DNA from: Straminergon stramineum
Lineage: Eukaryota; Streptophyta; Bryopsida; Hypnales; Calliergonaceae
Assembly (NCBI GenBank): GCA_963920665.1
Contig: OY987265.1
Coordinates: 20,403,001-20,467,000 of the forward strand
DNA: 64,000 bases
Direction: 5' to 3'
Under the pieces are notes generated by a model that was not told the DNA's origin, made no database searches, and saw only the letters and a program-made list of their open reading frames with translations. Within the stretch, counting starts at the first letter, position 1, and each line of letters begins with the position of its first letter. Below, piece by piece: positions 12,769 through 23,103 of this stretch. The translations under genes and the position numbers were made by a program.

Positions 12769-13163
12769 AGCAAGGCAACCCATTTTTGATCACTCTCCCA
12801 TTATGGCAACATAAGGTGTAGTAATTTCAATCAGGAGGTGATTAACATGATTAATGTTGGTACAATTCTTGGCGTTGTTGTGGTGCATTATGATTGGCTA
12901 CAACACTCTCAATATTGAAACCAACCCTTGTTGGCTTTTGCAATCAGCCCTTGGTCCAAAATAGGAAGATATGTATGACCAATATGGGGTGGAGCAGAAT
13001 CTTCAAATAAAAATTCATAGTAATTTTGTTTTGAGAAATAAAAATCTAAAAATCATGGAAATCTTGTGAACTCTATTTCTGCACATGGGAAAATTTCCCA
13101 CTGTTAAAAACTCCCTTGCAGATACATATATTTGCTTAAGTGGTCACAAATGGGTTGCCTCCC
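12769..13163. mobile_element. MITE family D, copy 1 (GGGAGGCAACCCAT ends)
   Basis: About 395 bp bounded by GGCAACCCATTTTTG on the left and ATGGGTTGCCTCCC on the right. The interior (CACTCTCAAT, GCAGAATCTTC, AATTCATAGTAATT, CTCTATTTCTGC) aligns with 49911-50297 and 20231-20482. It has no coding capacity. A clear target-site duplication is not visible. Confidence 0.75.
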
Positions 13164-14546
13164 CTATACTACACCTTGGAGTATGGCTCAGAGTGCAGTG
13201 GATCCAATTCATACACAAAACTTCGTGATCCTTTCTATTGTAATCATAGATGGATATATCTGCAATCCAATTTTAAAAGTCACAGAATGTCAGATGCACA
13301 TTCATATATATCTTTTCTTTAGTATATAAAATATCAAACCTCCATTATTTCTTCTTTTGCCTGCAAGAATTGTAAAAAACAAGGGTGCAAAACTGTGAAT
13401 GGTTGTAAGTTGCAGTGATCTTGATATTCTCCAATACTCTATGGAACACGTCACAAAATCATGGTGACTGCGGTTGGCTATAATCGCACTCCAATTTTAG
13501 AATAATCTATGACATTTGTAATAGTAGAGTCAAAATACAATCATAGCCCTAAACAACAAATGGTTGCTTTCCATAAATAAAAAAATACTTTAATTATCAC
13601 CCGTGCAAAGAAGATAATGCTTCTAAGGAGGTTTGTCAAACCCTAAAAGATCATGGTGCAAGAGAGAATGATATGGTGCTTTAGGGGCAGAATAATTTAT
13701 AACTTGACGAGAATGCAAACAAAATCTTTCACTCTTGCAAGTATTTTTATACTTCTCATCTCCAACATGAATAGAGAACCATGTACAAAAATCATGAAGC
13801 ATTAAGTGACCATTTAAGTTATTGTAGTCCTTTGTTAGATTTGACAGCAATTGCCAAATAATTAATAATATTCCTGATTTTTACTTAGGTGGAAAAAAAA
13901 TATTAACTGAAAATTTCATCTTCCACTAAAGTAAAAATCTACCACATGTGACAATTGTACCATTTTTTCAAGAAATGTTGCAAGAAATGATAATTTTCCT
14001 CCACTCCTTGTTGCAAGAAATGATTATTTTTTCCCATTGTTTATAATACTAAGAAGCTGAGTTGTAAATGAGAATGATAGTTCTTGCTTCAACAAAGAGA
14101 ATGGGAGTGTAGTTTAGGATTCTTTCTCTTCATTGTTCATTCTTGTTTTTCTCAGTTGTTGCAATAGTTGCAACGTTTGTTATATGGCTCTAAAAATGAG
14201 TATCGTAATACAAAAATGAGAAAAAAAAAAAAAGAGAGAACAAGAGACTAATGTACCTTGAAGCCTTGAAATGAAACCCTAAAATTGACAAATTTCCAAT
14301 GATTTCACCAATTCGTGCATATTTCATTTGATTTCCAATGATTCTAGCAATCAACGCATTTAATTTTATGAATTTTTGATGACTTCTTTGACAATTTTTT
14401 GTAAATTCAAGTTTCTCAAAAAACAAATATTTTTTGTTGAATATGATAAGGGATTGTGGTAGTCACATTGCTAGAAGAATAAATAAAAATTATTTAAATG
14501 TTAAATTGAATGCTCTTCATCCATTTCATGTGACTCTTGAAGTAAT
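13164..14546. other. AT-rich intergenic sequence
   Basis: No gene is recognised. A short direct repeat built on GTTGCAAGAAATGATAATTTT lies at about 13,967-14,030. Confidence 0.5.
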
Positions 14547-14677
14547 TACTAGTAGAAACATGGTTCTACTAGGCTTGACATTAAGACCTACGTGAGGTCA
14601 AGTTCATCATAAATTGACAAACTTGAATTAGGGTGGGTCTTCATTTTAAGTCTATGCGGTCCATTTTTCTACAAGTG
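14547..14677. mobile_element. CACTA-type MITE
   Basis: The left end is TACTAGTAGAAACATGG and the right end TTTCTACAAGTG, both one base away from the CACTAGTAGAAA terminus of the copy at 49605-49732. The interior shares GGGTCTTC and TAAGTCTAT-like blocks with that copy. It is 131 bp and non-coding. Confidence 0.65.
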
Positions 14678-14987
14678 TAAGCTTTTGAAAAGGCACTTCA
14701 TCCACTAGATTGTCACCCGCCGGATCAATGTATGGGTAAAGATGATGGTTAGTTCTTTGTTAGCCAATGCTTCTATGAAAATGACCAGTTGGATTGTGAA
14801 AATGGGGATCCCAAAATAGATAAAATAAATTAGTAGGACCGTCAACCAACCAATGTGCAAAAAGAAAAGGTGAATATGTAATTGCCACTTTCACAAAATT
14901 GTTTGATTGTAGTTGCTTGTCATTTCAAATCCAATGGTAATACATAGGTTGTTGGAGGTGTGTATGTTCTTAGACAAGGTCAATATT

Positions 14988-15141
14988 CACTAGAAGAAAA
15001 CTATGTTAGAATCAACACAATCTACATGATGTTTTCTTGTTTCTAATACAATTTTTTTCTGTTTCCAGTACAAAATTTTGCATTGGAAACAAGATAACAT
15101 CATATAGATTGTGCTAACTACAACATCTCTTTCTTCTAGTG
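14988..15141. mobile_element. CACTA-type hairpin MITE with ATT target duplication
   Basis: The ends are CACTAGAAGAAA and TTTCTTCTAGTG, and the element is flanked on both sides by ATT, the 3-bp duplication typical of CACTA transposons. Most of the 154 bp folds back on itself: AATCAACACAATCTACATGATG pairs with CATCATATAGATTGTGCTAA. Confidence 0.85.
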
Positions 15142-15440
15142 ATTGCTTTAGGGTTGGCCATTGAGGAACTTGGAGTGCTTAAACAGGGTGGGGTGGGTAT
15201 CGCTTTAGGATTGGTTGTGGCAGCTAGCCCTTACTCCATCATCCCTATCTATTTGATGGAATGAAATTTGGAGTTTAGTTTCAAAACCAACATGTCTTTG
15301 AAAGAGGAGAATTATGATCTTTGGAAATTAGAAGTTGAAGGAAAGTGGCTAGTGAAAATTTGATAATTGGGAGATTTTGATAGGAAGAGAATGCAATTGG
15401 TGCCCTTGAGAGAAACAAAAATATCCCAACTCTTTTTGTA

Positions 15441-16206
15441 GGGTCATTGCAAGAAACACCATGCATTTTTTGTAGCATTTTCCATAGTACTCTTACTATT
15501 TTGGATAGTACTTTATAATTAGAAAAAAATAATTTGAATGAAAAAAAGTATTTTAACGAAAAAAAGTATTTAAATGGAAAAAATATTTTTAATGTTTAAA
15601 CCTTTAAGAAGAAGGTATGCTACGAAGGAAAAGCATAGAAAAAAATCTCTAGGTAGGAGAACTAGAAAAGTGCAAAATCTCATGAAAATTGGCACTTTCA
15701 CATTTTAATTTGTAAGAAATAGGAAAATCAATGAAAAAAAGGAAAAATTGGCTATTTGGGAAGAGTTGATGAAAATGAGATTTCACAAAAAGAATGATCT
15801 TAGAACCATCTTCAATGTTCAAAACTTGTATGCAATGGGATTGTTGTTTGCACTCATGTAGAGGACATAAAATAATAGATTTTCAAATTTTCTTTGGTAG
15901 ATACATGATTTCCTACTATACAAATAGACCATAAAAGTTTCAACTTTAGATCATAAAATTTGGGGACTCCTAATGTAGTAAAAATCCCTAAACTGCACTT
16001 TGTGATAAATTAACAAAAATGATTTTAAAATACAAAACATATATTTTTTCATTTTAAAAAAATAAGGGATTTGATTCACATCAAGTTAGACATATTCAAT
16101 AGAAATTTCATGTTCATTGGACTTGTGCTTCAAAAGTTATAGTAGATAACAAAAGTGTCATTTTCATTGTGACGGAGAATAGGACTAGTGTTTCTTGCAA
16201 TGACCC
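15441..16206 (-). mobile_element. Terminal-inverted-repeat element C, copy 1
   Basis: 766 bp bounded by GGGTCATTGCAAGAAACAC and GTGTTTCTTGCAATGACCC. Read from the right end, it aligns with the element at 48657-49387, for example through GTCCTATTCTCC, AACTTTTGAAGCACAAGTC and a conserved AATGACC terminus. There is no long open frame, so it is non-autonomous. The superfamily is not assigned: flanking bases are GTA and TAC, so at most a TA duplication. Confidence 0.8.
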
Positions 16207-19200
16207 TACAAAGAGGAGGGAAATTACCAAGACAACTTTGAAAACTTCCCAAATGCTGCCAACTCACTTAAGGCCTCTTCTAACCTAGTGTTTGTTAACA
16301 AACATATAGCATTCAGTAGCCTTCAAAGAGGTTGCCTTTTCCTCTCCAAAGTTCTCATCCATACACCATGTAGACAATTAGAAATAAATCAATAAACCAA
16401 TGTAAAAATGGTTTGCTAAAAATCCAAAGACATTTGGTATGAATCAAATACCAATGTCATTTAACCATATACCACCAAAAAAAAAATTGATGGCAAAATG
16501 AAGGGATTATTCAATAGACATTGAAAGAATTGAGGTCATTTTGGGGGAATCAAAGGTAGAGGCGTCATTTTTATAATGAAATCCATTGTTCACCATGAAT
16601 CTTCAAAGGGTATGGGATTATTTGAAGATGAGAACTTAACCACTCATTGTCAAAAAGTAGGAATTATTATGTTTAAAGTAGAATTTCAGACCTCCTTTAG
16701 CTATAGTAGAATAACTCTTTTCAAGAAACTTTGAACTAAAAAAAGTTTAGAAATAAAGCTAAACCCAATGGAGATGGGTGGTGAACAAGTGATGCTCTTT
16801 TTGAACAAAAAGGACAATTTGCGCATCCTGGGGTTTGAGATAAGCTAAACTTGCCCCCAAGACCAACCAATGGAATTAGTTTTCCAAAAGTTTGTAGCTC
16901 TTTAAAATAGTCCCTAGTTTAGAGGGGCAACCAACTTAGCGAAACCTGGCATGGTTTTTAGGAAAGCCAAATAAGGTGGCCAGCTTTTTGATAAAGCAAT
17001 GAGCGTGAAACGTAGTGAGTGGCTGAGTGCTACTCCACACTGTAAAATGAGCAAACTTTGCGGCGGAGGAAGATTGGAGCTGGCTATGACGTTTTTCATC
17101 TTGATAATCCGACAAAAGAATACTTTTGATGGAGGTCTCGCACTGTCGCTCATTTGAGTCATTTCACTTATTCAGGTTTTCAGTTTCCTTTGATGATATG
17201 TCAAAGTTTCAACCTTTTCTGCCATTTTCGTGTGCGTGCAAGTGCATTCAGTCTCATAATCCACTGCAAAGTCTTTTAGAACTTGTCGTTATCTGGATAT
17301 ACAGTAAGTGAGCATGAGTATAATGTTTTTGATTCAGTCACGGAAAGAATACATGACATGGTCAAATTTAATGAAATAGCGTGTTCCCCAGTGTAAAAAT
17401 AGCGACATTGGAAGTGCACTGGGGGATAAACTAGGATTGCTGTAGATTTCAGGTTCCATATGGGCGTTTGGAAAAGTCTCAAATTCTTGAAATTTTGCCA
17501 CTGTACAAATGTGGCGATTGGCACGTTGCAGGTTGTATGGACATCTACATAGAGTACACTCATGAACTTGGGGTTCCCGCTTCACGAGAAAATGACAAAC
17601 GATCTTTCTCGCTGACCAGATGCATAAGGCTGATGCAAATTAATGTTTATCCAAAGAAATAATTCACAATTCACAAATACCAAGTCACCAGAGAGTCAGA
17701 GACTCAGTCTACATCCACATCTCTGTAGAACAATGTACTAACTGTAAATTATGGGCGACTCTTACGCTTCATGCCTTCTACAGTAAATCTCTGTAGTCTA
17801 CGCGCCTGCACATATTCAATCCATTTCTTATTGAGTGTATTGAATATGAAATGTATCTGGCACGACTCGTCTCTTTCGATTCACTTATTGCTTGAAAGTT
17901 TACGGAATCTCGCAGGCAATGAAGAACATAATCATAATAATTGCACAAAATAAAATCGTGTCAACAAAAATTGACACAAACTAAGAGACACTTATCTTAT
18001 AGGAATATTCATTTACTCGCTTTTTCAAGATGATGTTTCCAGTTTGTACACTCAGTTGGACTAGGGTAACTTCGGGGCTGTGCAAATTAGCAAATGTAAT
18101 CTGCATGCACTGATGCCTCCCAAGTCCCAAGTAAGGTCAATTCCAGGACAAATTGATCGAACTCAAGGGGCATTTACACTTGCTTAATGAGTGAATTTGA
18201 CCGTTCGGGGAAAGAAACACGACACAGAACTTGCTCTTACAATTGGGGCTAGTGCGCAGTTGACTTGGAGATTGGAAATATCTAACTGAATTTGCTTCAG
18301 GTTGATGTTTCCAATTTGCTATTCACAATTCTCAAGAAAAACTTCGACATTGGACCCGGAGCCTATCATGGATATATCTGCATATTAATGAGTTGGCTTC
18401 CAACTCTAGCGCCACAAGTATAAAAGTCATCCCTGCGTCACAGCGTCAGTGACTCGAATGAACTTGAGACAGAAAGTGTGTGAACATTATTGAGCCTTCA
18501 GTTCACAAAGAGGACTTCCCTTCAAAGAGTACATATCTCAAGGCCATCAGCACAGTAGCTAGAGGATTAGATAAGTTCGCAGAGATAGACTTGGACACGT
18601 ACATACTTAAGTGGAAGAGATTGTACACTACTGACTGATTTCACAATAAAATTCACTACCTACACTCAAACTTCACTGAGACTCTACAAATATGCCAAAT
18701 GCTAAAGACGTACATGCAATAATCAGCACCAGGATTCTCTAATATTTAAAAGAATGGATTGCAATTTTGTAAACCTTTGGCGCCAACCAGAAAAAGGTCA
18801 GACTGCGGCACCTCAACAAAATAGAAGAGAGTCGATCAAAAACTCCTGCAGGGAGCTCTGCAGGGAACTCAACAGAACAGGGAGCTCTGCAGGGAACTCG
18901 ACAAGATCACAAACAAACCAGAAAGCTCGTAACCAAGTGGAGTGTAACCAATGAGCTTCCTACAGACACAAGTTTCCAGATCCGCACCACACTAACACTG
19001 TCCATTCAGATAAGTTACCAGAAAACAAGTAGATTTTGAAACACACGGAACTAAACAATACAGAACAAGACCCCCAAAATGAAATGAAATGAAAAGAAGC
19101 AGTTACATTACAAAGAATATCATTAGAACAACGTATGCAATTAAAAAATGTACCTCTCCGAAAACCAAAGACACGGATACGGATGCCAAGACCCGGGCAA

Positions 19201-19525
19201 CAAGAGCCCTATTCGTTAAAATGGTGTGATTAAAAGCATCAAAGTCACGACATCCAATGCATAGAGCCCTAAATAAGTCTGGTATATCCTGTTTTAGACA
19301 GGCATCTCCAATTTGTAGTGAAACTTGGCCATTCTAACTAATATGACGAAACATTCAAGCTGCGACGACAACCACTAACAACTTCTAACACAAGACGACA
19401 ATGGACGAAGGATGTCTATTTCTATTTCTATTTCTATTGCAAGGACATGGATGGCAATCATCAGAGATTGTTGCAAATTGAAAATGGTCCATGAGAGATC
19501 CTCAGATTTGTGCCCGAAGAATTTG
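16207..19525. other. Intergenic sequence upstream of hairpin locus 1
   Basis: To about 16,900 it is AT-rich; further on it becomes more even in base composition without any long frame. A TATAAAAG motif at about 18,419 (+) is followed by GC-richer sequence and could start the transcript carrying the hairpin at 19526, about 1.1 kb downstream. That is inference from position. Short direct repeats of CAGGGAGCTCTGCAGGGAA lie at about 18,850-18,902, and a TTTCTA repeat at about 19,414-19,438. Confidence 0.4.
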
Positions 19526-19619
19526 CTTCCTCTCGGCTATGATGCAGACCCTTCGTCTCGTAACTCGGAGACAGACAGAGCGACAGATGAAGAATCTGCA
19601 TCATAGGCTAGTGGAAGGA
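19526..19619 (+). ncRNA. MicroRNA-like hairpin, locus 1
   Basis: The 5' arm CTCGGCTATGATGCAGA and the 3' arm TCTGCATCATAGGCTAG pair across a loop of about 30 bases, with a short mismatch patch, as in plant miRNA precursors. The 3' arm contains ATGAAGAATCTGCATCATAG (19587-19606). That stretch and four bases before it are identical on the minus strand at 43150-43173, where the loop has diverged but the opposite arm still pairs. Conservation of one arm, pairing of the other and a free loop is the usual pattern for a miRNA family. From memory the sequence may relate to moss miR902, but I cannot verify this. It could instead be a MITE relic. Confidence 0.55.
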
Positions 19620-19820
19620 AATGAGAATTGCGTTTCCATCATTCGTACATGCTGTACACGATCGATACTTACAACTTTGCCCCATCTCAGTCATTGATGA
19701 GAGTTTGCCTGCAACAACACGGTAGTCGTTTACACGGTACCTTCCTATTCGCACTGAAGATCGAATTCGATCCGGAAGCAAGCTGATGATATATTAGTGG
19801 GGCTGTGGGGGCAATCCTTA

Positions 19821-19853
19821 GCGCAAGTGTGGGTGCAAGTGTGGGTGCAAGTG
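19821..19853. repeat. 12-bp minisatellite
   Basis: GTGGGTGCAAGT is repeated nearly three times. Confidence 0.9.
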
Positions 19854-20230
19854 GACTAGTGGAGTGATCAACCATATCTCGGTCGGAGGCATTTATAGGA
19901 GCCCCAAATCTGAAGCCGGATTGTGAAGAGACACTGTAGCTGCAAAAAGCAGGGCTGCATCAGGCCGAGGTTCACGCCGCTGCTGCTACAAGAGGCCACG
20001 TCGGCTGGCTCCGGGCCTACACTGGGCTTTTTGGTCTTGGGAAGAGGCCCCGGCCTTTGGACCGCTTTCTGAATCTACAGTGCCTCACTTCTTTCAAAGG
20101 AGACCTTTTCTGCCCCCAAAAGTACACGATATATAATCAATGGAACTAGTGTGCCATGTGTTTCAAGCAAAAAAAGAAGTAAACGATATAAACACCCCAA
20201 TGACATGACTGGACCAGTTTGTTTTAACAT

Positions 20231-20482
20231 AAGGGAGGCAACCCATTCCTGACTCACCGCTCCCTTTTGGCAGTATAGACTGCTCTCTTTCCACACAGGA
20301 GGAGATGACAGTGATTGATTACAGCACGATTCCCTGTGCAGTTGTGGCACATAGTGAATGTTTTACAACACTCTCAATTCTTGGGTGGATTTTGTAACCA
20401 GCTCTTGTGGGAAACATGAAGGTCTACATGATCAGGGTGGGAGGAACAGAATCTTCCACTCAAAAATTTATAGTAACTAGTG
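20231..20482. mobile_element. MITE family D, copy 2, truncated
   Basis: It begins AAGGGAGGCAACCCATTCC and aligns closely with the first 250 bases of the copy at 49911-50297 (CCCCTTTTGGC, GGAGGAGATGA, GGAACAGAATCTTCCACTC). The right end with its inverted terminus is absent. Confidence 0.75.
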
Positions 20483-20794
20483 TGCTCTGTGCCGTTGCCA
20501 CAATTGAAATAAAAGTAAAGATATTTTTCTAATCTTTTTATTAAAAAAAACCTTCAAAATTCCATAACTTTCATACCATAAGTCCAAACATCATGAATCA
20601 AAGCCCGTGCACCCCTCCTTGCCGAGGGCTTTCCAACGGTACCAATCACATGACCAGGGGCCACATGCAAGGCTGTCACATTGGATGGACAGACCGCCCA
20701 CCTTTCTAGTAGAGGCTCTTGCCCATCCGATGTGGTCAACACATAGTTGACTTATTGGTTAGGTAAAAAAAGCCAACATGGATTTATCTTGCGT

Positions 20795-20920
20795 CCACTT
20801 GGCTGCCAACGTAGACGCTAGGCGTGGACGTTAGTCGGTTGGGGCGTGGATGTTGGTGGGGTGTGGACATAGAGAGGTAGGGACGCGGACGGAGGTCAGC
20901 TGGGGTGTAGACGTAGATCA
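20795..20920. repeat. Degenerate GC-rich minisatellite, left part
   Basis: Variants of GGCGTGGACGTT (GGGCGTGGATGTT, GGGTGTGGACATA, GGACGCGGACGGAGG) repeat every 15-25 bases. The array is cut by the copia insertion at 20921 and continues at 26522-26615. The same core motif occurs in opposite orientation at 28800-29035. Confidence 0.7.
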
Positions 20921-21162
20921 TGTTGAAGAACATGTGCATTCTAGTGTAGATAGTATACATACAACTCTAGGAGTAGTATTAAACTCTTAGTTAGGCTTAG
21001 AGTCCATTGGATATTGCTTGTAGTCAAAGGCAACCCAAGGTAGTTAGTTATCCCACATGGTTTGTCGATAACTAATGAAAGGCTTTTAGCTTATGTTCAG
21101 CCTACTTATGGGCCTTGGTATCTTCTACCATCTAAGTAAAGCCTTTTTCCATTCAAAACTCA
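20921..21162 (+). repeat. 5' LTR of the copia element
   Basis: It starts TGTTGAAGAACATG and ends AAAACTCA (TG...CA). The next bases are ATAGGTTATGGGCCC. I cannot match these to a primer tRNA with confidence, so no primer-binding site is called. Confidence 0.9.
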
Positions 21163-21599
21163 ATAGGTTATGGGCCCACGCACTTGGAGGTGTGCTTGAG
21201 GGAGAGATTCAAGTCATTTGGAGAAGATCTTGGAGCTAGGAGGAGCATACTAAATTTGGGCTCTTTTTCACCTACAAACCATATGGTGTGAGTAAATTTT
21301 CCAAAAAAAAAGAAAAAAGGCTTTGAAGTGCATTTTTCTTTTGAGCTTTTGTAGGCTGGTTTGTGAGGTTTTGAGTCCATTTTGAATTTGAGGTGGCTCA
21401 TGGTAGTAATCAGACCTAGTTAGGGCTAGTTGCATGCTCCTAGTTTGAGTTTGTGCTTAGAAGTGTACATTGGCAGCCCATTGGGGCTGATTGTGCACTT
21501 GGGTGCATTGGTGATTGTGATTGTGGGACTTGCAATCTAGTGAGAGTTCTTTGTGAGGCTTGGAAGCATTTTTGGGTTAGATGAGGCGTTTGCCATCCA

Positions 21600-21850
21600 T
21601 TGAGGGCTAAGTAGTGCTCTTGTAAGTGAGTGAGACGAATTTGTGAACCCAAGAGGGTTGGTTTGTACCCTTGTGAGTGTGTGAGACTAAGTAGTAGACT
21701 TTGTGAAGCAAGAGGGCTGGTTTGTGCCTATGTGAGTGAGTGAGACCTAATAGTGGACATTGTGAACTCAAGAGGGCTAATTTGTGTCATTGGGAGTGAG
21801 TGACACCCAATTAGGGTTCTTGAGTGGCTTGGTGAGCCAAGTAGGGCTGT
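21600..21850 (+). repeat. Leader tandem repeats of the copia element, ~61-bp unit
   Basis: The block AAGAGGGCTGGTTTGTG-CC-TGTGAGTGAGTGAGAC recurs with starts near 21,650, 21,710 and 21,771, plus a partial unit before them. It lies in the long untranslated leader between LTR and gag. Confidence 0.75.
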
Positions 21851-22230
21851 TTGAGGCCATTGTTGTCCATGAGGTGCTCATTGTGAGTGGGAGCTTCTAT
21901 CTAGCGTTGATTGGAAGTCTTGAGATCTTTGGAGTGTGGAGTATCCAATTTCTGAGGAGAATTGTGAGTTTCCTTGTGGTTTTGAAGTAGCACCAACCCA
22001 TAATGTCCATGTGGTGGTTCTGAGCTTTATTAGGGTCTAAATTGGTGTAGAGAAGAAGTGTTGTGCTTGTGAGAAGTGGTTTGGCGTTCTTAGGGTTGCA
22101 AGGATCTTGGTAGGTCTTTGTGAGGGCTGATTGGTGCATTTTAGCCCAATTCGCCCCAAGAGAGTATTTGGAGGTTGAATTGAGCTTAGAGACACTTGGG
22201 GTGCTGCCAACAAGTGGGAGGTGCTTCACC

Positions 22231-23103
22231 ATGGCATCAAGTGGAGGAAAAGGTGTGCACATCATTGACAAGTTCAATGGGGAGAACTTTGGCATGTGGA
22301 AGTTGAAGATGGAGATGATCTTTGAGGAGAAGGATTTGTGGGAGGTGGTGGATGGGAGTGAGGAGCCTCCAAGTGAAGATGCTGATCCAAAGACCAAGAA
22401 GGCGTTTGAGAGGAAGGAGAAGAAGGCCTTTGCTCTCATTGCCATCAATCTTGTGGACCGGCAGATTGTACACATCCAACATTGCAAGGGACCAGCCCAA
22501 GCATGGACCACCCTTTGCAACATCCATGAAACCAAGAGCCTCTCCAACATCCTCTTTCTTCGACGCAAGTTCTTCACGAGCAAGATGCAAGAGGAGGATG
22601 ACATGTTGGACCATGTCAACAAGATCAAGGCTCTTGCGGATGAGCTAGCTTGCTTGGAGGCCCCGGTCACGGATGGAGATGTGGTGATGACCTTGTTGGA
22701 GAGCATGCCACCGTCTTATGAGTTCCTCATCACCGCATTGGAGACAAGGCCCACCAAGGAGCTGACCATGGAGTTTGTCACCTCACGCTTGATGCATGAG
22801 ATGGCCAAGCGCAAGGAGAATGAGGCCCAAGGGGAGGGATCAGCCCTTGTCTCAAGACATGACAAGGGATGCAACACCAAGGCGTTCAAGGAGACAAGGA
22901 CGTGCTTCAATTATGGCAAATCAGGCCACATTGCTAAGCATTGCAAAGATAGCCAAGCCAAAAACAAGGGGAGTGCACACCAAGCTTGCCAAGTGGAGGA
23001 AGAGGAGGACTTCGCTTTTGCCACCCATGGAGGAGGGGAGAAGGCCAACATATTCACTTGGATTGTGGACTTGGGGGCTACTCAACACATGACCAGCCAT
23101 TGA
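22231..23103 (+). pseudogene. copia gag and start of protease, broken
   Basis: The ATG in ACCATGGCATC opens a frame of 290 codons. The N-terminal part (KFNGENFGMWKLKME and the AWTTLCNIHE segment) is typical copia gag (UBN2/RVT-gag type). The zinc knuckle reads CFNYGKSGHIAKHC: the second Cys of the CCHC motif is Tyr. The protease active site, normally D-S-G-A in this family, reads VDLGATQHM, so the conserved Ser is Leu. The frame ends just after at a TGA (23101-23103), where the reading frame otherwise continues. These changes suggest loss of function before or alongside the stop. Confidence 0.9.

Noticed and set aside
22237..22614. Minus-strand frames of 125-269 codons inside copia gag
   Set aside because: Antisense shadows of the gag frame; leucine-rich by codon complement.
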